Source: Rathayibacter sp. VKM Ac-2754 (GTDB taxonomy: Bacteria > Actinomycetota > Actinomycetes > Actinomycetales > Microbacteriaceae). Taken from it: a stretch of DNA of 64,000 nt. The notes below the pieces were generated by a model that was not told the DNA's origin, searched no databases, and saw nothing but the letters and a program-made list of their open reading frames with translations. Numbering within the stretch: the stretch's first letter is position 1; each line of letters starts with the position of its first letter. Position numbers and translations under genes: made by a program. The stretch lies in contig NZ_WUCC01000009.1 in the NCBI RefSeq assembly GCF_009807095.1, positions 1-64,000 on the forward strand. Direction: 5' to 3'. Positions 1-7,745 of the stretch are shown in pieces.

Positions 1-211
1 CGCCCGCGCCCTCGGTCGCCCCCGGCGTCTGCAGCGGCGTCGCGCCCGCCGACGTCGACGGGGTCGGCGTCCCCGTCCCGTCGGCGAACGCCGCCGTCGC
101 GCCCAGCCCGGTCAGCCCGAGCGCTCCGGCCGCGATGCAGACAGCGATCGCGCGGACCCTGGGTCGGCGCGGCCCGAAGCCCGAGCCCTTCGTCGTGGTG
201 GTCTCGCTCAT
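1..211 (-). CDS. Partial secreted protein with N-terminal signal peptide
   Basis: The N-terminal 70 residues of a protein that runs off the left edge. It begins with a short polar stretch, a basic patch (GPRRPRVR), then a hydrophobic, alanine-rich core ending in an ATAAFA-type cleavage region, followed by a Thr/Pro/Ser-rich low-complexity segment. This is the pattern of a Sec signal peptide and a secreted or wall-associated protein. An AGGAGAG ribosome site precedes the ATG. It is divergent from the two-component system and shares its upstream region with an inverted repeat, so it may be a target of that system. No family can be assigned from the visible part. Confidence 0.7.
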   Translation of the reverse strand, partial: MSETTTTKGSGFGPRRPRVRAIAVCIAAGALGLTGLGATAAFADGTGTPTPSTSAGATPLQTPGATEGAG

Positions 212-273
212 GGTTCTCTCCTCGTGCCGGCCCGATGCCGATCCCGTTCGGGAGCGGTTGCGGCCGGTTCCAG

Positions 274-297
274 TTCAGATTCAGAGCCGAATCTGAA
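274..297. promoter_or_regulatory. Inverted repeat between divergent genes, candidate operator
   Basis: TTCAGATTC and GAATCTGAA form perfect 9-bp arms around a 6-bp spacer. The left arm also starts a tandem TTCAGA-TTCAGA direct repeat, the arrangement OmpR-family regulators often bind. It lies between a secreted-protein gene and the response regulator gene, so autoregulation is a reasonable inference. Confidence 0.5.
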
Positions 298-369
298 GCG
301 GCGCTTAAGAACAGTGCCTCCCCAGCCGATGCCTGGCCCGCGTCGATCCGCCGCCCCTACGGTCGGAGC

Positions 370-1038
370 ATGCTCCCTCCCGCCCGGATCCTGCTCGTCG
401 AGGACGACGACGCCATCCGCACCTCCGTCGAGACCGCCCTGCGCAGCGAGCGCTTCACGGTGCGCGGACTCGCGACCGGCGAGGACCTCGCCCACGAGCT
501 CCTCGCCTTCTCCCCCGATCTCGTGATCCTCGACTGGATGCTCCCCGGCCCGAGCGGCATCGTGCTGGCCGAGCGCGTGCGCCGGGCGAGCGACGCGGCC
601 GTCATCATGCTCACCGCGCGCGACGCCGTCGACGACCGCCTCCGCGGGTTCGACGAAGGAGTCGACGACTACGTGGTCAAGCCGTTCGTGCTCGCCGAGC
701 TCGTCGCGCGGGTGACGGCCGTGCTGCGCCGGCGCGGGCGGGTCCCGTCGATCATCGAGATCGGCGATCTCGTCGTCGACCCCGACTCCGGCCGGGCCCA
801 GCGCGACGGCGCTCAGCTCGACCTGACCGCCACCGAGTTCCGGCTGCTCGCGTTCCTCGCCGGCAGCCGCGGGCGCACGCTCAGCAAGACGCAGATCCTC
901 ACGCAGGTCTGGGGCTACGACCACGTCGACCCCAACCTCGTCGAGGTGCACCTCAGCTCCCTCCGCAAGAAGATGGAGGCGCACGGCGAGCGCCTGATCC
1001 ACACCGTCCGCGGTCTCGGCTACCGGGTCGAGGCGTGA
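370..1038 (+). CDS. OmpR-family response regulator
   Basis: DNA-binding response regulator of 222 residues. An N-terminal receiver domain shows the acidic pocket (E11, D12, D13), the phospho-acceptor D55 in the context VILDWMLPG, T82 and K104 (VVKPF). A C-terminal winged helix (about 130-220) ends in the usual RGLGYRVEA. I chose the ATG at 370 because the receiver domain begins there; an open frame extends to 235 but that part is not receiver-like. It overlaps the histidine kinase gene by 4 bp (GTGA), so the two are translationally coupled. The signal is not evident; an inverted repeat upstream suggests autoregulation and control of the divergent secreted protein. Confidence 0.93.
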   Translation: MLPPARILLVEDDDAIRTSVETALRSERFTVRGLATGEDLAHELLAFSPDLVILDWMLPGPSGIVLAERVRRASDAAVIMLTARDAVDDRLRGFDEGVDDYVVKPFVLAELVARVTAVLRRRGRVPSIIEIGDLVVDPDSGRAQRDGAQLDLTATEFRLLAFLAGSRGRTLSKTQILTQVWGYDHVDPNLVEVHLSSLRKKMEAHGERLIHTVRGLGYRVEA

Positions 1039-2468
1039 GCGCGACGCCGCTGCGCACCGGCTCGCTGCGCCTCCGGACGGTCGTCGCCGTCGTCGCGCTG
1101 CTGGCCGTGCTGCTGCTCGCGCTCTCGGTGACGGTGCAGGCCGTCCTCGGCGACCGCCTCCGCGCCCAGATCGAGGAGCGGCTGCAGGACCGCGCCTCCG
1201 CCGCCGCCGCTCTCGTCGGCACGATCGACGACGACGAGCTCGCGTCGCGGCTGTCGGCGCAGGGCGTCGCGGTGCGGATCACGAGCCCCGAGGGCGAGGC
1301 CGTCGTCGCCGGCCCGAGCCCGGAGCAGCTGCGCGCCGGCCCAGGGGCGGCCGATCAGCTGGCCGAGCCTCCTGCGGGACCGCCCGCCGCGGCGCCGACT
1401 CCCGCACCCCGCGCCGCCGCCGACGCCACCGTGACCGTCGCGTCGAGCTCCGTCTCGGGCGACGACCAGCTGATCACGCTCGAGTCGACCCTCAGCGACG
1501 GCACCGAGCTGACCCTGACCAGCGACGCGAGCTCGGTCGGCTCCACTCTCGCGTCGCTCAACGCGATCCTGCTCGTCTCCTCCGCCGCGTTCCTCCTGCT
1601 CGCCGCGATCGCCCTGACCGTGGTCGTGCGCGCGACTCTGCGCCCCCTCGAGCGGATGACCGCCGTCGCCCGCTCGATCGCGCACGGTGATCGCGGGCGC
1701 CGCCTCCGCCCCTCGCGCCCCGGCACCGAGCTCGGGCGGACCGCCGCCGCCTTCGACGAGATGCTCGACGACCTCGAGCAGGCCGAGCGCACCGCGGTCG
1801 CGGCCGAGAGACGGATGCGCGCCTTCGTCTCGGACGCGGCGCACGAGCTGCGCACGCCGGTCGCCGGCATCCAGGCCGCGGCCGACGCGCTGGCCAGGGC
1901 CGACGGCTCGGAGGCCGACCGCGAGCGGCTCTCGGTGCACGTGGTGCGGGAGTCGCTGCGCGCGGGCCGCCTGATCCAGGACATGCTGCTGATGGCCCGC
2001 CTCGACGAAGGGCTGGCCGTCGAGCCGCGGCCGCTCGACGTGGTGCCCGTGGCGGAGGCGGCGATCGAGCGGCAGCAGCTGCACTCGTCCGGCCTCGCAC
2101 TGGCTCTGCACCCGTCGGCGCAGGCGCCCCTCGCGCTCGCGGACCCGGACCGGCTCGGGCAGATCCTCGGCAACCTGCTCGAGAACGCTGCCCGCTTCGC
2201 CCGCTCGCGCGTCGACGTCACGCTCTCGTCGACTCCCGGCACTGTCGTGCTCACCGTCGACGACGACGGCCCCGGAGTCGCGGAGGCCGACCGCGAGCGC
2301 GTCTTCGACCGCCTGGTCCGCCTCGACGACGCGCGCAACCGCGCCGACGGAGGCTCGGGGCTGGGCCTGCCGATCGCCCGCGGCCTCGCCCGCGCCCTCG
2401 GCGGCGACCTCGTCTGCGTCGAGGGCCCGGCCGGCGCGCGCTTCCGCGTGACGCTCCCCGCGGCCTGA
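1035..2468 (+). CDS. Two-component sensor histidine kinase
   Basis: Membrane sensor kinase of 477 residues, GTG start inside the stop of the response regulator gene. Two transmembrane helices (about 13-35 and 175-200) flank a roughly 140-residue extracytoplasmic sensor rich in Ala/Pro. A HAMP-like region follows, then a HisKA domain with the phospho-acceptor H270 in SDAAHELRTP, and an ATPase domain with the N box (GNLLENAARF), the DDDGPGV G1 box and GSGLGLPIARG G2 box. All catalytic boxes are intact. The stimulus cannot be read from the sequence; the neighbouring secreted protein may be a target or accessory. Confidence 0.92.
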   Translation: MSATPLRTGSLRLRTVVAVVALLAVLLLALSVTVQAVLGDRLRAQIEERLQDRASAAAALVGTIDDDELASRLSAQGVAVRITSPEGEAVVAGPSPEQLRAGPGAADQLAEPPAGPPAAAPTPAPRAAADATVTVASSSVSGDDQLITLESTLSDGTELTLTSDASSVGSTLASLNAILLVSSAAFLLLAAIALTVVVRATLRPLERMTAVARSIAHGDRGRRLRPSRPGTELGRTAAAFDEMLDDLEQAERTAVAAERRMRAFVSDAAHELRTPVAGIQAAADALARADGSEADRERLSVHVVRESLRAGRLIQDMLLMARLDEGLAVEPRPLDVVPVAEAAIERQQLHSSGLALALHPSAQAPLALADPDRLGQILGNLLENAARFARSRVDVTLSSTPGTVVLTVDDDGPGVAEADRERVFDRLVRLDDARNRADGGSGLGLPIARGLARALGGDLVCVEGPAGARFRVTLPAA

Positions 2469-2571
2469 TCGCGCCCGCGACCGAGCGACGAAGGCCCGGC
2501 CCACGCGACCACCCGGCGACCGTGGACAACGCCAGGAGGACCGGTGACATCGCGACCGCGTCCGCGTTGGA

Positions 2572-2692
2572 CAGTTCTCGCCCGGACTGCCGTCTCGAAG
2601 CGGCAGAAACCGCCGAACTGATCCGAGGACGGCCCCGGCATTCGGCACTTCTCGCCTCCATCGGATACGAGAAGCGGCAGAACCCGTCGAAC
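2572..2692. repeat. Imperfect 47-bp direct repeat, two copies
   Basis: Copies at 2572-2618 and 2646-2692 (74-bp offset) share TTCTCGCC, a variable stretch of about 13 bases, then GAAGCGGCAGAA and GAAC. The fixed spacing of conserved blocks around a variable centre suggests a small intergenic element that duplicated. Confidence 0.55.
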
Positions 2693-2848
2693 AGGCGCGC
2701 CGCACGCCCAGGAGCGTCGAGAACCTGAGTACCGCCACCGAGGCGATGCGGATCGCCCGTCCCGATCGGGCCGGGTCACCCTGCGGCGTCACCCCCACCC
2801 GGTCCGAGGCGGAACCGTCACCCGAGTCCCGAGACACCGCAGCGGATG

Positions 2849-2879
2849 CCTCGGCCAGAACCGGTTCCCTCGGCCGAGG
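2849..2879. terminator. Hairpin with GAACCGGTTC loop
   Basis: Eight-bp perfect arms (2849-2856 and 2872-2879) enclose a 15-nt loop that contains the palindrome GAACCGGTTC. It sits just upstream of the VOC gene. It shares the CTCGG...GGTTCCC vocabulary of other intergenic hairpins here. It has no T tract, so terminator function is uncertain. Confidence 0.35.
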
Positions 2880-2902
2880 TCTCCCCCACCTAGGCTCGCC
2901 GC

Positions 2903-3292
2903 ATGGCAGCCCGCATCTCGCACACGACCATCGACAGCCGCGACGCTCTGGCGCAGTCCGTCTTCTGGAGCGCCGTTCTCGGCTTCGCGGAGGACCCCGA
3001 GGATCCCGACGTGCCCGGGGACGACGAGTGCATGATCTTCTCGAGCGACAGCACTCAGCGACTGCTGTTCATCGAGGTCCCCGAGACGAAGCAGCTCAAG
3101 AACCGGCTGCACCTCGACCTCGAGCCCGACGAGGGCAGCACCCGCGACGAGGAGCTCGCCCGCCTCCTGCACCTCGGAGCCCGGCAGGTCGATGACCTCC
3201 GCCGCCCCGACGGCACGGGCTGGGTCGTCCTGGCCGATCCCGAGGGCGACGAGTTCTGCATCCTCCGCAGCCGGGCCGAGCGGAGCGCGTAG
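2903..3292 (+). CDS. VOC (glyoxalase/bleomycin-resistance fold) protein
   Basis: Small 129-residue protein of the vicinal-oxygen-chelate superfamily, resembling the Glyoxalase_6 group common in actinobacteria. It begins with a strand-forming ISHTTIDSRD segment. A central LHLDLEP motif contributes a likely metal or substrate ligand, and the C-terminus carries WVVLADPEGDEFCIL, the family's typical D-P-E-G-x-x-F/L signature. Length is normal for a single two-module VOC unit. Substrate cannot be predicted. It stands alone between a repeat-bearing gap and a hairpin-rich gap. Confidence 0.82.
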   Translation: MAARISHTTIDSRDALAQSVFWSAVLGFAEDPEDPDVPGDDECMIFSSDSTQRLLFIEVPETKQLKNRLHLDLEPDEGSTRDEELARLLHLGARQVDDLRRPDGTGWVVLADPEGDEFCILRSRAERSA

Positions 3293-3318
3293 CCACCCGC
3301 CCCTCCGCCCCGTCGTCG

Positions 3319-3376
3319 CGAGGGAACCGGCTCTCGGCCGGCACGCGGTGTCTCGGCCGGAAGAGGTTCCCCCGGT
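3319..3376. repeat. Intergenic GAGGGAACC element with doubled TCTCGGCCGG
   Basis: Begins with CGAGGGAACC and ends with GGTTCCCCC, giving imperfect outer arms; inside, TCTCGGCCGG is repeated at 3333 and 3351. It lies directly after the VOC gene and resembles the large hairpin at 7616-7683, so a terminator role is plausible. Confidence 0.4.
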
Positions 3377-3448
3377 GAGCCCCTGCACAGCAAACCGGCG
3401 ATTCCGCAAGCACGTGTCCAGGTGGCATCCGCGCGCCACGATGACGAC

Positions 3449-4390
3449 ATGGACACGCTCGACGCCGCCTCGACCCGCACGCTCGTGCGCCACGGGTTCG
3501 GCATCGACCTCTCCGAGCTCGCGCCCGTGACCGGCGGGCTCGACCCGCGCGCCCGCGTCTGGTGCGCGACCGACGACTCCGGAGCCGTCTGGAGCGTCAA
3601 GGCCACCCGGCGCGACGGGCGCTTCGGGCTCGCGCTCGCCGCCGCGCTCGGCGACGCGGGCGCCCCCGGGGTCGCCGCACCGCGGCGCGCCGTCGACGGG
3701 CGCCCGTGGAGCGAGGCCGACGGCCTGCTCGTCTCGCTCGCCCCGTGGATCCCCGGCGAGGACGCGGTCGACGCCGAGGCCGACGCGCTGTCGTGGGAGG
3801 AGTTCGGCGGCGTGCTCCGCTCGATCCACGACGCCGAGCCTCCCGCGGGCGCCACACCGATCCGGAGGGGCATCCGCCGCGAGCACCGCCCGCCCGCCGA
3901 GCTGATCGCCGAGGTCGACGAGCGCCCCGCCGGCCGGTCCCCGTTCTGGCGCGAGCACCGCGAGCGCCTCCTCGCCCTCGCGAGCGCCGAGCGCCGCCTC
4001 AAGCGCGACCGCACCGCCACCTCCCGCGTCCCCGTGCACGGCGACCCGCACCCCGGCAACATCGTGATCGACGAGGCCCGCCGCCCCTGGCTCATCGACT
4101 TCGACGAGTCGACCGTCGCTCCCCGCGAGGTCGACCTCCTCCTGGTCGAGCTCGGCGTGATCGTCTCCCGGCCGATCACCGACGCCCAGCGCCGCGCTTT
4201 CCGCTCCGGCTACGGCGAGGCCCTCATCGACGACGAGCGGATCGCGCGCTTCGGCTGCGTGCGCGCCGTCGAGGACGTGACGGCCGCGTTCCTCGCACCC
4301 GCGGGACCGCACGATCTCGCCGGCCAGCTCGGTCCCCACGGACTCGTCTCGCTCGTCGAGACCGCACTCGAACGACTGCCGGGCGCCTGA
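3449..4390 (+). CDS. Aminoglycoside-phosphotransferase-fold kinase
   Basis: A 313-residue member of the APH/choline kinase-like family. The catalytic loop VPVHGDPHPGN (D near residue 199) and the metal-binding LIDFDESTV are both present. The family phosphorylates hydroxyls on diverse small molecules (aminoglycosides, sugars, choline, homoserine), so resistance should not be assumed. I start at the ATG at 3449 rather than a GTG nine codons earlier, because homology-like sequence begins there. It lies 80 bp upstream of a sugar ABC importer and in the same direction, so it could phosphorylate an imported sugar, but that is inference. Confidence 0.8.
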   Translation: MDTLDAASTRTLVRHGFGIDLSELAPVTGGLDPRARVWCATDDSGAVWSVKATRRDGRFGLALAAALGDAGAPGVAAPRRAVDGRPWSEADGLLVSLAPWIPGEDAVDAEADALSWEEFGGVLRSIHDAEPPAGATPIRRGIRREHRPPAELIAEVDERPAGRSPFWREHRERLLALASAERRLKRDRTATSRVPVHGDPHPGNIVIDEARRPWLIDFDESTVAPREVDLLLVELGVIVSRPITDAQRRAFRSGYGEALIDDERIARFGCVRAVEDVTAAFLAPAGPHDLAGQLGPHGLVSLVETALERLPGA

Positions 4391-4404
4391 CCGGCACTCG
4401 CGAA

Positions 4405-4459
4405 CCACAGCAGACGACCACCACAGCACTCCCCATCACAGCACTCCCCCACCACAGCA
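4405..4459. repeat. Four CCACAGCA units spaced about 16 bp
   Basis: CCACAGCA occurs at 4405, 4421 and 4452, with TCACAGCA at 4436, giving 15-16 bp spacing across the gap between the kinase and the ABC substrate-binding protein gene. It could be an operator array or a slipped duplication. Confidence 0.5.
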
Positions 4460-4470
4460 GAGGATCCATC

Positions 4471-5757
4471 ATGCGCAGACGACTACTCCCCCTCGCCGCT
4501 CTTCTCACGGCACCCCTCGTCCTCACCGGCTGCAGCGGCTTCGGCGGCGGCGGCGGCGATTCCGCGGACGGCGGCGACTCGATCACCTTCACCACCTGGG
4601 CCAGCGAGTCGGAGCAGGCCGCGTTCGAGTCGCTCATCACCGACTTCGAGGCCGCGAACGACGGCGCGAGCGTCGAGCTCAACGTCGTCCCCTACGACCA
4701 GATGTTCAGCAACATCGACGCGCAGCTGAGCTCGGGCGAGGCGCCCGACGTGTTCCGCGTCGACTACGGCAACCTCGGCGTCTACTCGAGCCAGGAGCAG
4801 CTGCTCGACGTCACCGACCAGATCCCCGAGTTCGACTCGTTCACCCCGGCGTTCCAGGAGGCCGTGTCCTACGACGGCGTGCCCTACGGCGTCCCGCACC
4901 AGACCGACGTCTCGGCGCTGCTGGTCAACACCGCGCTGCTCGAGGCCGCCGGTGTCACCGACATCCCGACCGCGGCCGCCGACGCCTGGACCTGGGAGGA
5001 GTTCGCCGACGTCTCGACGAAGCTGCGCGCCTCCCTTCCCGCCGAGCAGTACCCGTTCGCCGCGAACTGGCAGCTGGGCGGCACGACCCGCTGGCTGAGC
5101 TGGCTGTTCGAGGCCGACGGTGCGCTGCTGGAGGAGGACGGCACGACTCCCGCGATCGACTCCGAGGCGGGAGCGAAGGCCGTCGACTTCACCAAGAGCT
5201 TCTTCGAGAACGGCTGGGTCCCGCCGACCAGCTCCGTCAAGTCGCCGGCCTACGCCGACTCCCTCTTCACCGAGCAGACCACCGCGATGGCGTTCGTCGG
5301 CTCGTTCCTCGTGCCCGACGTCGACAACCTGGCCGACTTCGAGTGGACCGCCACCCCGATGCCCGTCGATGAGCGCGGCGCGACCGACCTCGGCGGCAAC
5401 GCCCTCGTCGCCACCGCCGACACCGACAACCCCGAGCTCGCCACCGCGTTCCTCTCCTTCATGACGGAGGCGGACAACATGGCCGCGTTCTGCGCCGCCA
5501 CGAACGAGCTGCCCACCCGCACCGACATCGACCCCGCCTCGATCGACTTCGCGGTGCGCCCCGACGTGATGCCCGTGTTCGCCGAGCAGGCGACCACCAT
5601 CACCCCGAGCGACGTCGAGCAGCTCACCTCGCCGTTCCTCGCCGAGATCGCGGTCGGGATGCAGGACCAGCTCGAGGAGGCGTTCGTCAACGGACGCAGC
5701 ACCGAGGAGACGCTGTCCGGCCTGACCGACGCCATCACGCAGGCCACGGGCGAATGA
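4471..5757 (+). CDS. Carbohydrate ABC transporter substrate-binding lipoprotein
   Basis: Extracellular solute-binding protein family 1, 428 residues. The lipoprotein signal peptide ends in LTGC with C21 as the lipidated residue, followed by a flexible Gly-rich linker. The mature part starts with ITFTTWASESEQAAFESLI and contains PYDQMFSNIDAQLSSGEAPD, the familiar sugar-binding pattern of this family. AGAGGA precedes the ATG at 4471. It is the first gene of a three-gene importer with two permeases. No ATPase is encoded here, so a shared MsiK-type ATPase elsewhere in the genome is expected. The sugar is unknown. Confidence 0.93.
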   Translation: MRRRLLPLAALLTAPLVLTGCSGFGGGGGDSADGGDSITFTTWASESEQAAFESLITDFEAANDGASVELNVVPYDQMFSNIDAQLSSGEAPDVFRVDYGNLGVYSSQEQLLDVTDQIPEFDSFTPAFQEAVSYDGVPYGVPHQTDVSALLVNTALLEAAGVTDIPTAAADAWTWEEFADVSTKLRASLPAEQYPFAANWQLGGTTRWLSWLFEADGALLEEDGTTPAIDSEAGAKAVDFTKSFFENGWVPPTSSVKSPAYADSLFTEQTTAMAFVGSFLVPDVDNLADFEWTATPMPVDERGATDLGGNALVATADTDNPELATAFLSFMTEADNMAAFCAATNELPTRTDIDPASIDFAVRPDVMPVFAEQATTITPSDVEQLTSPFLAEIAVGMQDQLEEAFVNGRSTEETLSGLTDAITQATGE

Positions 5758-6686
5758 CGGCCGTCCCGCTCCGGCAGGCCGCCGCCGCCACGAACGCCCC
5801 GCGTCGCCGACGGCCCGCCCGCACCAGGGAGGCGCTCGCCGGCCTCGGCTTCGTCGGGCCCAACCTGCTGCTGATGGCGCTGTTCCTGTTCGTGCCGATC
5901 CTGTGGGCGATCCAGCTGTCGTTCCAGGAGTTGCGCGGCTTCGGCGACCCGGAGTGGGTCGGCTTCGCGAACTACCTGCGGATGGGCGCCGATCCCGTCT
6001 TCTGGCAGAGCCTCGCCAACACGCTGGTCTTCACGGCCGTGACCGTGCCGCTCGAGCTCCTCGGCGGGCTCGGCCTCGCCGTGCTGCTCAACTCGGTGCT
6101 GCCGGCCCGCGGGATCTTCCGCACGATCATCGTGCTGCCGCTGGTGATCTCGGGAGTCGCCTCCGGGATGATCGCGGTCACGATCTTCAGCGAGTCCTCG
6201 GGCATCGTCAACAAGGTGCTGTCCTCGATCGGGCTCTCGCCGGTCTCGTGGCAGTCCGACGGCACGGCCGCGATGGTGTCGGTGATGCTCACCGCGGTCT
6301 GGCTGCGCATCGGCTTCAACATGGTGATCTACATCGCCGGCCTGCAGAGCGTGTCTCCCGAGCTGTACGAGGCGGCGCGGATCGACGGGGCGACGCGGTG
6401 GCAGCAGTTCCGCGCCCTGACGGTGCCGCTCGTCGGCCCGTCGACGTTCTTCCTGCTGATCATGAACGTCATCGCGTCGTTCCAGGTCTTCGACATCGTC
6501 TTCGTGATGACCGGAGGCGGGCCCGGCTTCTCGACCTCCGTGCTCGGCACCTACGCCTACCGCAACGGCTTCCAGGTGCGCGAGCAGGGCTACGGCGCCG
6601 CGCTCGGAGTCGTCATCCTCCTCATCTCCCTCGCCTTCACCTACCTGCAGTGGCGCACGAGTCGCACCCGCGACCTCGTCGAATAG
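5754..6686 (+). CDS. Carbohydrate ABC transporter permease (MalF-type)
   Basis: Inner-membrane permease of 310 residues with six predicted helices. The coupling loop reads EAARIDGATRWQQFRALTVP, the EAA motif that docks the ATPase. It starts at an ATG overlapping the stop of the binding-protein gene by 4 bp. The N-terminal 25 residues are basic and cytoplasmic. It pairs with the next gene to form the translocation channel. The family and gene order leave little doubt about function; specificity is set by the binding protein. Confidence 0.93.
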   Translation: MTAVPLRQAAAATNAPRRRRPARTREALAGLGFVGPNLLLMALFLFVPILWAIQLSFQELRGFGDPEWVGFANYLRMGADPVFWQSLANTLVFTAVTVPLELLGGLGLAVLLNSVLPARGIFRTIIVLPLVISGVASGMIAVTIFSESSGIVNKVLSSIGLSPVSWQSDGTAAMVSVMLTAVWLRIGFNMVIYIAGLQSVSPELYEAARIDGATRWQQFRALTVPLVGPSTFFLLIMNVIASFQVFDIVFVMTGGGPGFSTSVLGTYAYRNGFQVREQGYGAALGVVILLISLAFTYLQWRTSRTRDLVE

Positions 6687-6697
6687 GAGCCGCGACC

Positions 6698-7600
6698 ATG
6701 ACCTCCTCCACCATCCCCTCCCCCGCGATCGCCGCCGCCGTCGTCCAGGCGTCCCCCCGCCGGGACCGCGGCCGCCGCGACGGCTCGCGTCTCGGGCTCG
6801 TCCTGCGCATCGTCGTCGCCGTGGTCGCCTCCGCGATCGTCTTCTTCCCGCTCTACTGGATGCTCGTCATCGCGTTCTCGCCCCGCGGCGAGGTCTTCTC
6901 GCCGGGGCCCCCGCGCTTCTGGCCGAGCGAGATCTCGCTCGAGAACTTCGCGACGGTGTTCGCGCGCTTCCCGGTCGAGGAGTGGTTCCTCAACTCCGTC
7001 GTCATCGGTCTGTTCGTGACGGCCTTCACCGTGGTGCTCAATCTGCTGGCCGGCTGGGGCTTCGCGCGGCTGCGCTTCCCGGGGCGCAACCTGCTGTTCC
7101 TCCTGGCGCTGGCCACGATGATGATCCCGGTGCAGGCGATCATGGTCGCCCAGTTCAAGCTCGTCACCGGGCTCGAGATCTACGGCACCTACTGGTCGGT
7201 GATCCTGCCCGGAGCGGCGGCCGCGTTCGGCATCTTCCTCGCCCGGCAGTTCTTCCTGTCGATCCCGGAGGAGCTCATCGAGGCCGCGCGCATCGACGGC
7301 GCCGGGCACCTGCGCGTCTTCGTGCAGATCGTGCTGCCGCTCAGCCGCCCGCTGATCGCGGTGCTGATCCTGCTGACGCTGCTCGGCAGCTGGAACGACT
7401 TCGCCTGGCCGCTGATCGCCCTGAAGGACAACGAGCTGTTCACGCTGCCGATCGGGCTGCTCTACCTCAAGGGCCAGTCGACTCCGGACTACTCGTCGAG
7501 CATGGCGCTCGCGCTGGTCTCGGTGCTGCCGATGGTGCTGCTGTTCCTCGCCTTCCAGCGCTACTTCGTCCAGGGCTTCGCCCGCAGCGGTATCCGCTGA
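6698..7600 (+). CDS. Carbohydrate ABC transporter permease (MalG-type)
   Basis: Second permease, 300 residues, with an EAA loop (IEAARIDGAGHLRVFVQIVLP) and a C-terminus typical of MalG-type subunits. The ATG at 6698 lies 11 bp after the previous stop, with TAGGAGC as ribosome site. The gene is followed by a very strong hairpin (7616-7683) that should end the operon. Together with the two genes before it, it forms a complete binding-protein-dependent sugar importer lacking its own ATPase. Confidence 0.93.
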   Translation: MTSSTIPSPAIAAAVVQASPRRDRGRRDGSRLGLVLRIVVAVVASAIVFFPLYWMLVIAFSPRGEVFSPGPPRFWPSEISLENFATVFARFPVEEWFLNSVVIGLFVTAFTVVLNLLAGWGFARLRFPGRNLLFLLALATMMIPVQAIMVAQFKLVTGLEIYGTYWSVILPGAAAAFGIFLARQFFLSIPEELIEAARIDGAGHLRVFVQIVLPLSRPLIAVLILLTLLGSWNDFAWPLIALKDNELFTLPIGLLYLKGQSTPDYSSSMALALVSVLPMVLLFLAFQRYFVQGFARSGIR

Positions 7601-7615
7601 CGCGGCTCACCTGCT

Positions 7616-7683
7616 CGAGGGAACCCCGAACCGCCGAGACCGCCCGCTGTGCGTGGCGGTCTCGACGGTCCGGGGTTCCCTCG
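7616..7683. terminator. Long hairpin ending the sugar ABC operon
   Basis: Arms at 7616-7644 and 7655-7683 pair over 29 bp with two mismatches around a 10-nt loop, opening with CGAGGGAACC and closing with GGTTCCCTCG. There is no clear T tract, but in high-GC actinobacteria such hairpins are usual terminators. Its outer sequence recurs as half elements at 3319 and 19124. Confidence 0.65.
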
Positions 7684-7745
7684 GTGCAGCGGAGCCGGGG
7701 CCGAGGTCGCGATCTATCCTGGAGGCTCCCGATCCTGGAGGCGCC

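Larger units (their letters stand above)
2469..2902. other. 434-bp stretch without a convincing gene
   Basis: Holds an imperfect 47-bp direct repeat (2572-2618 and 2646-2692) and a hairpin at 2849-2879 built from CCTCGGCC and GGCCGAGG around the palindrome GAACCGGTTC. A GTG-started frame at 2522-2728 encodes 68 residues without recognisable features, and I do not call it. The promoter of the VOC gene probably lies near the right end. Confidence 0.6.

Noticed and set aside
208-1002. 264-codon minus-strand frame opposite the response regulator
   Set aside because: Its codons mirror the third-base GC bias of the plus-strand gene, whose receiver and winged-helix motifs are complete. It is a composition shadow.
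2522-2728. 68-codon frame in the first large gap
   Set aside because: It runs through the imperfect direct repeat, has no clear ribosome site or recognisable features, and its product is dominated by Arg/Ala/Ser.
3449-4390. Antibiotic-resistance aminoglycoside phosphotransferase
   Set aside because: Only the generic APH-fold loop motifs are present; the family is broad and the neighbours are sugar importer genes.
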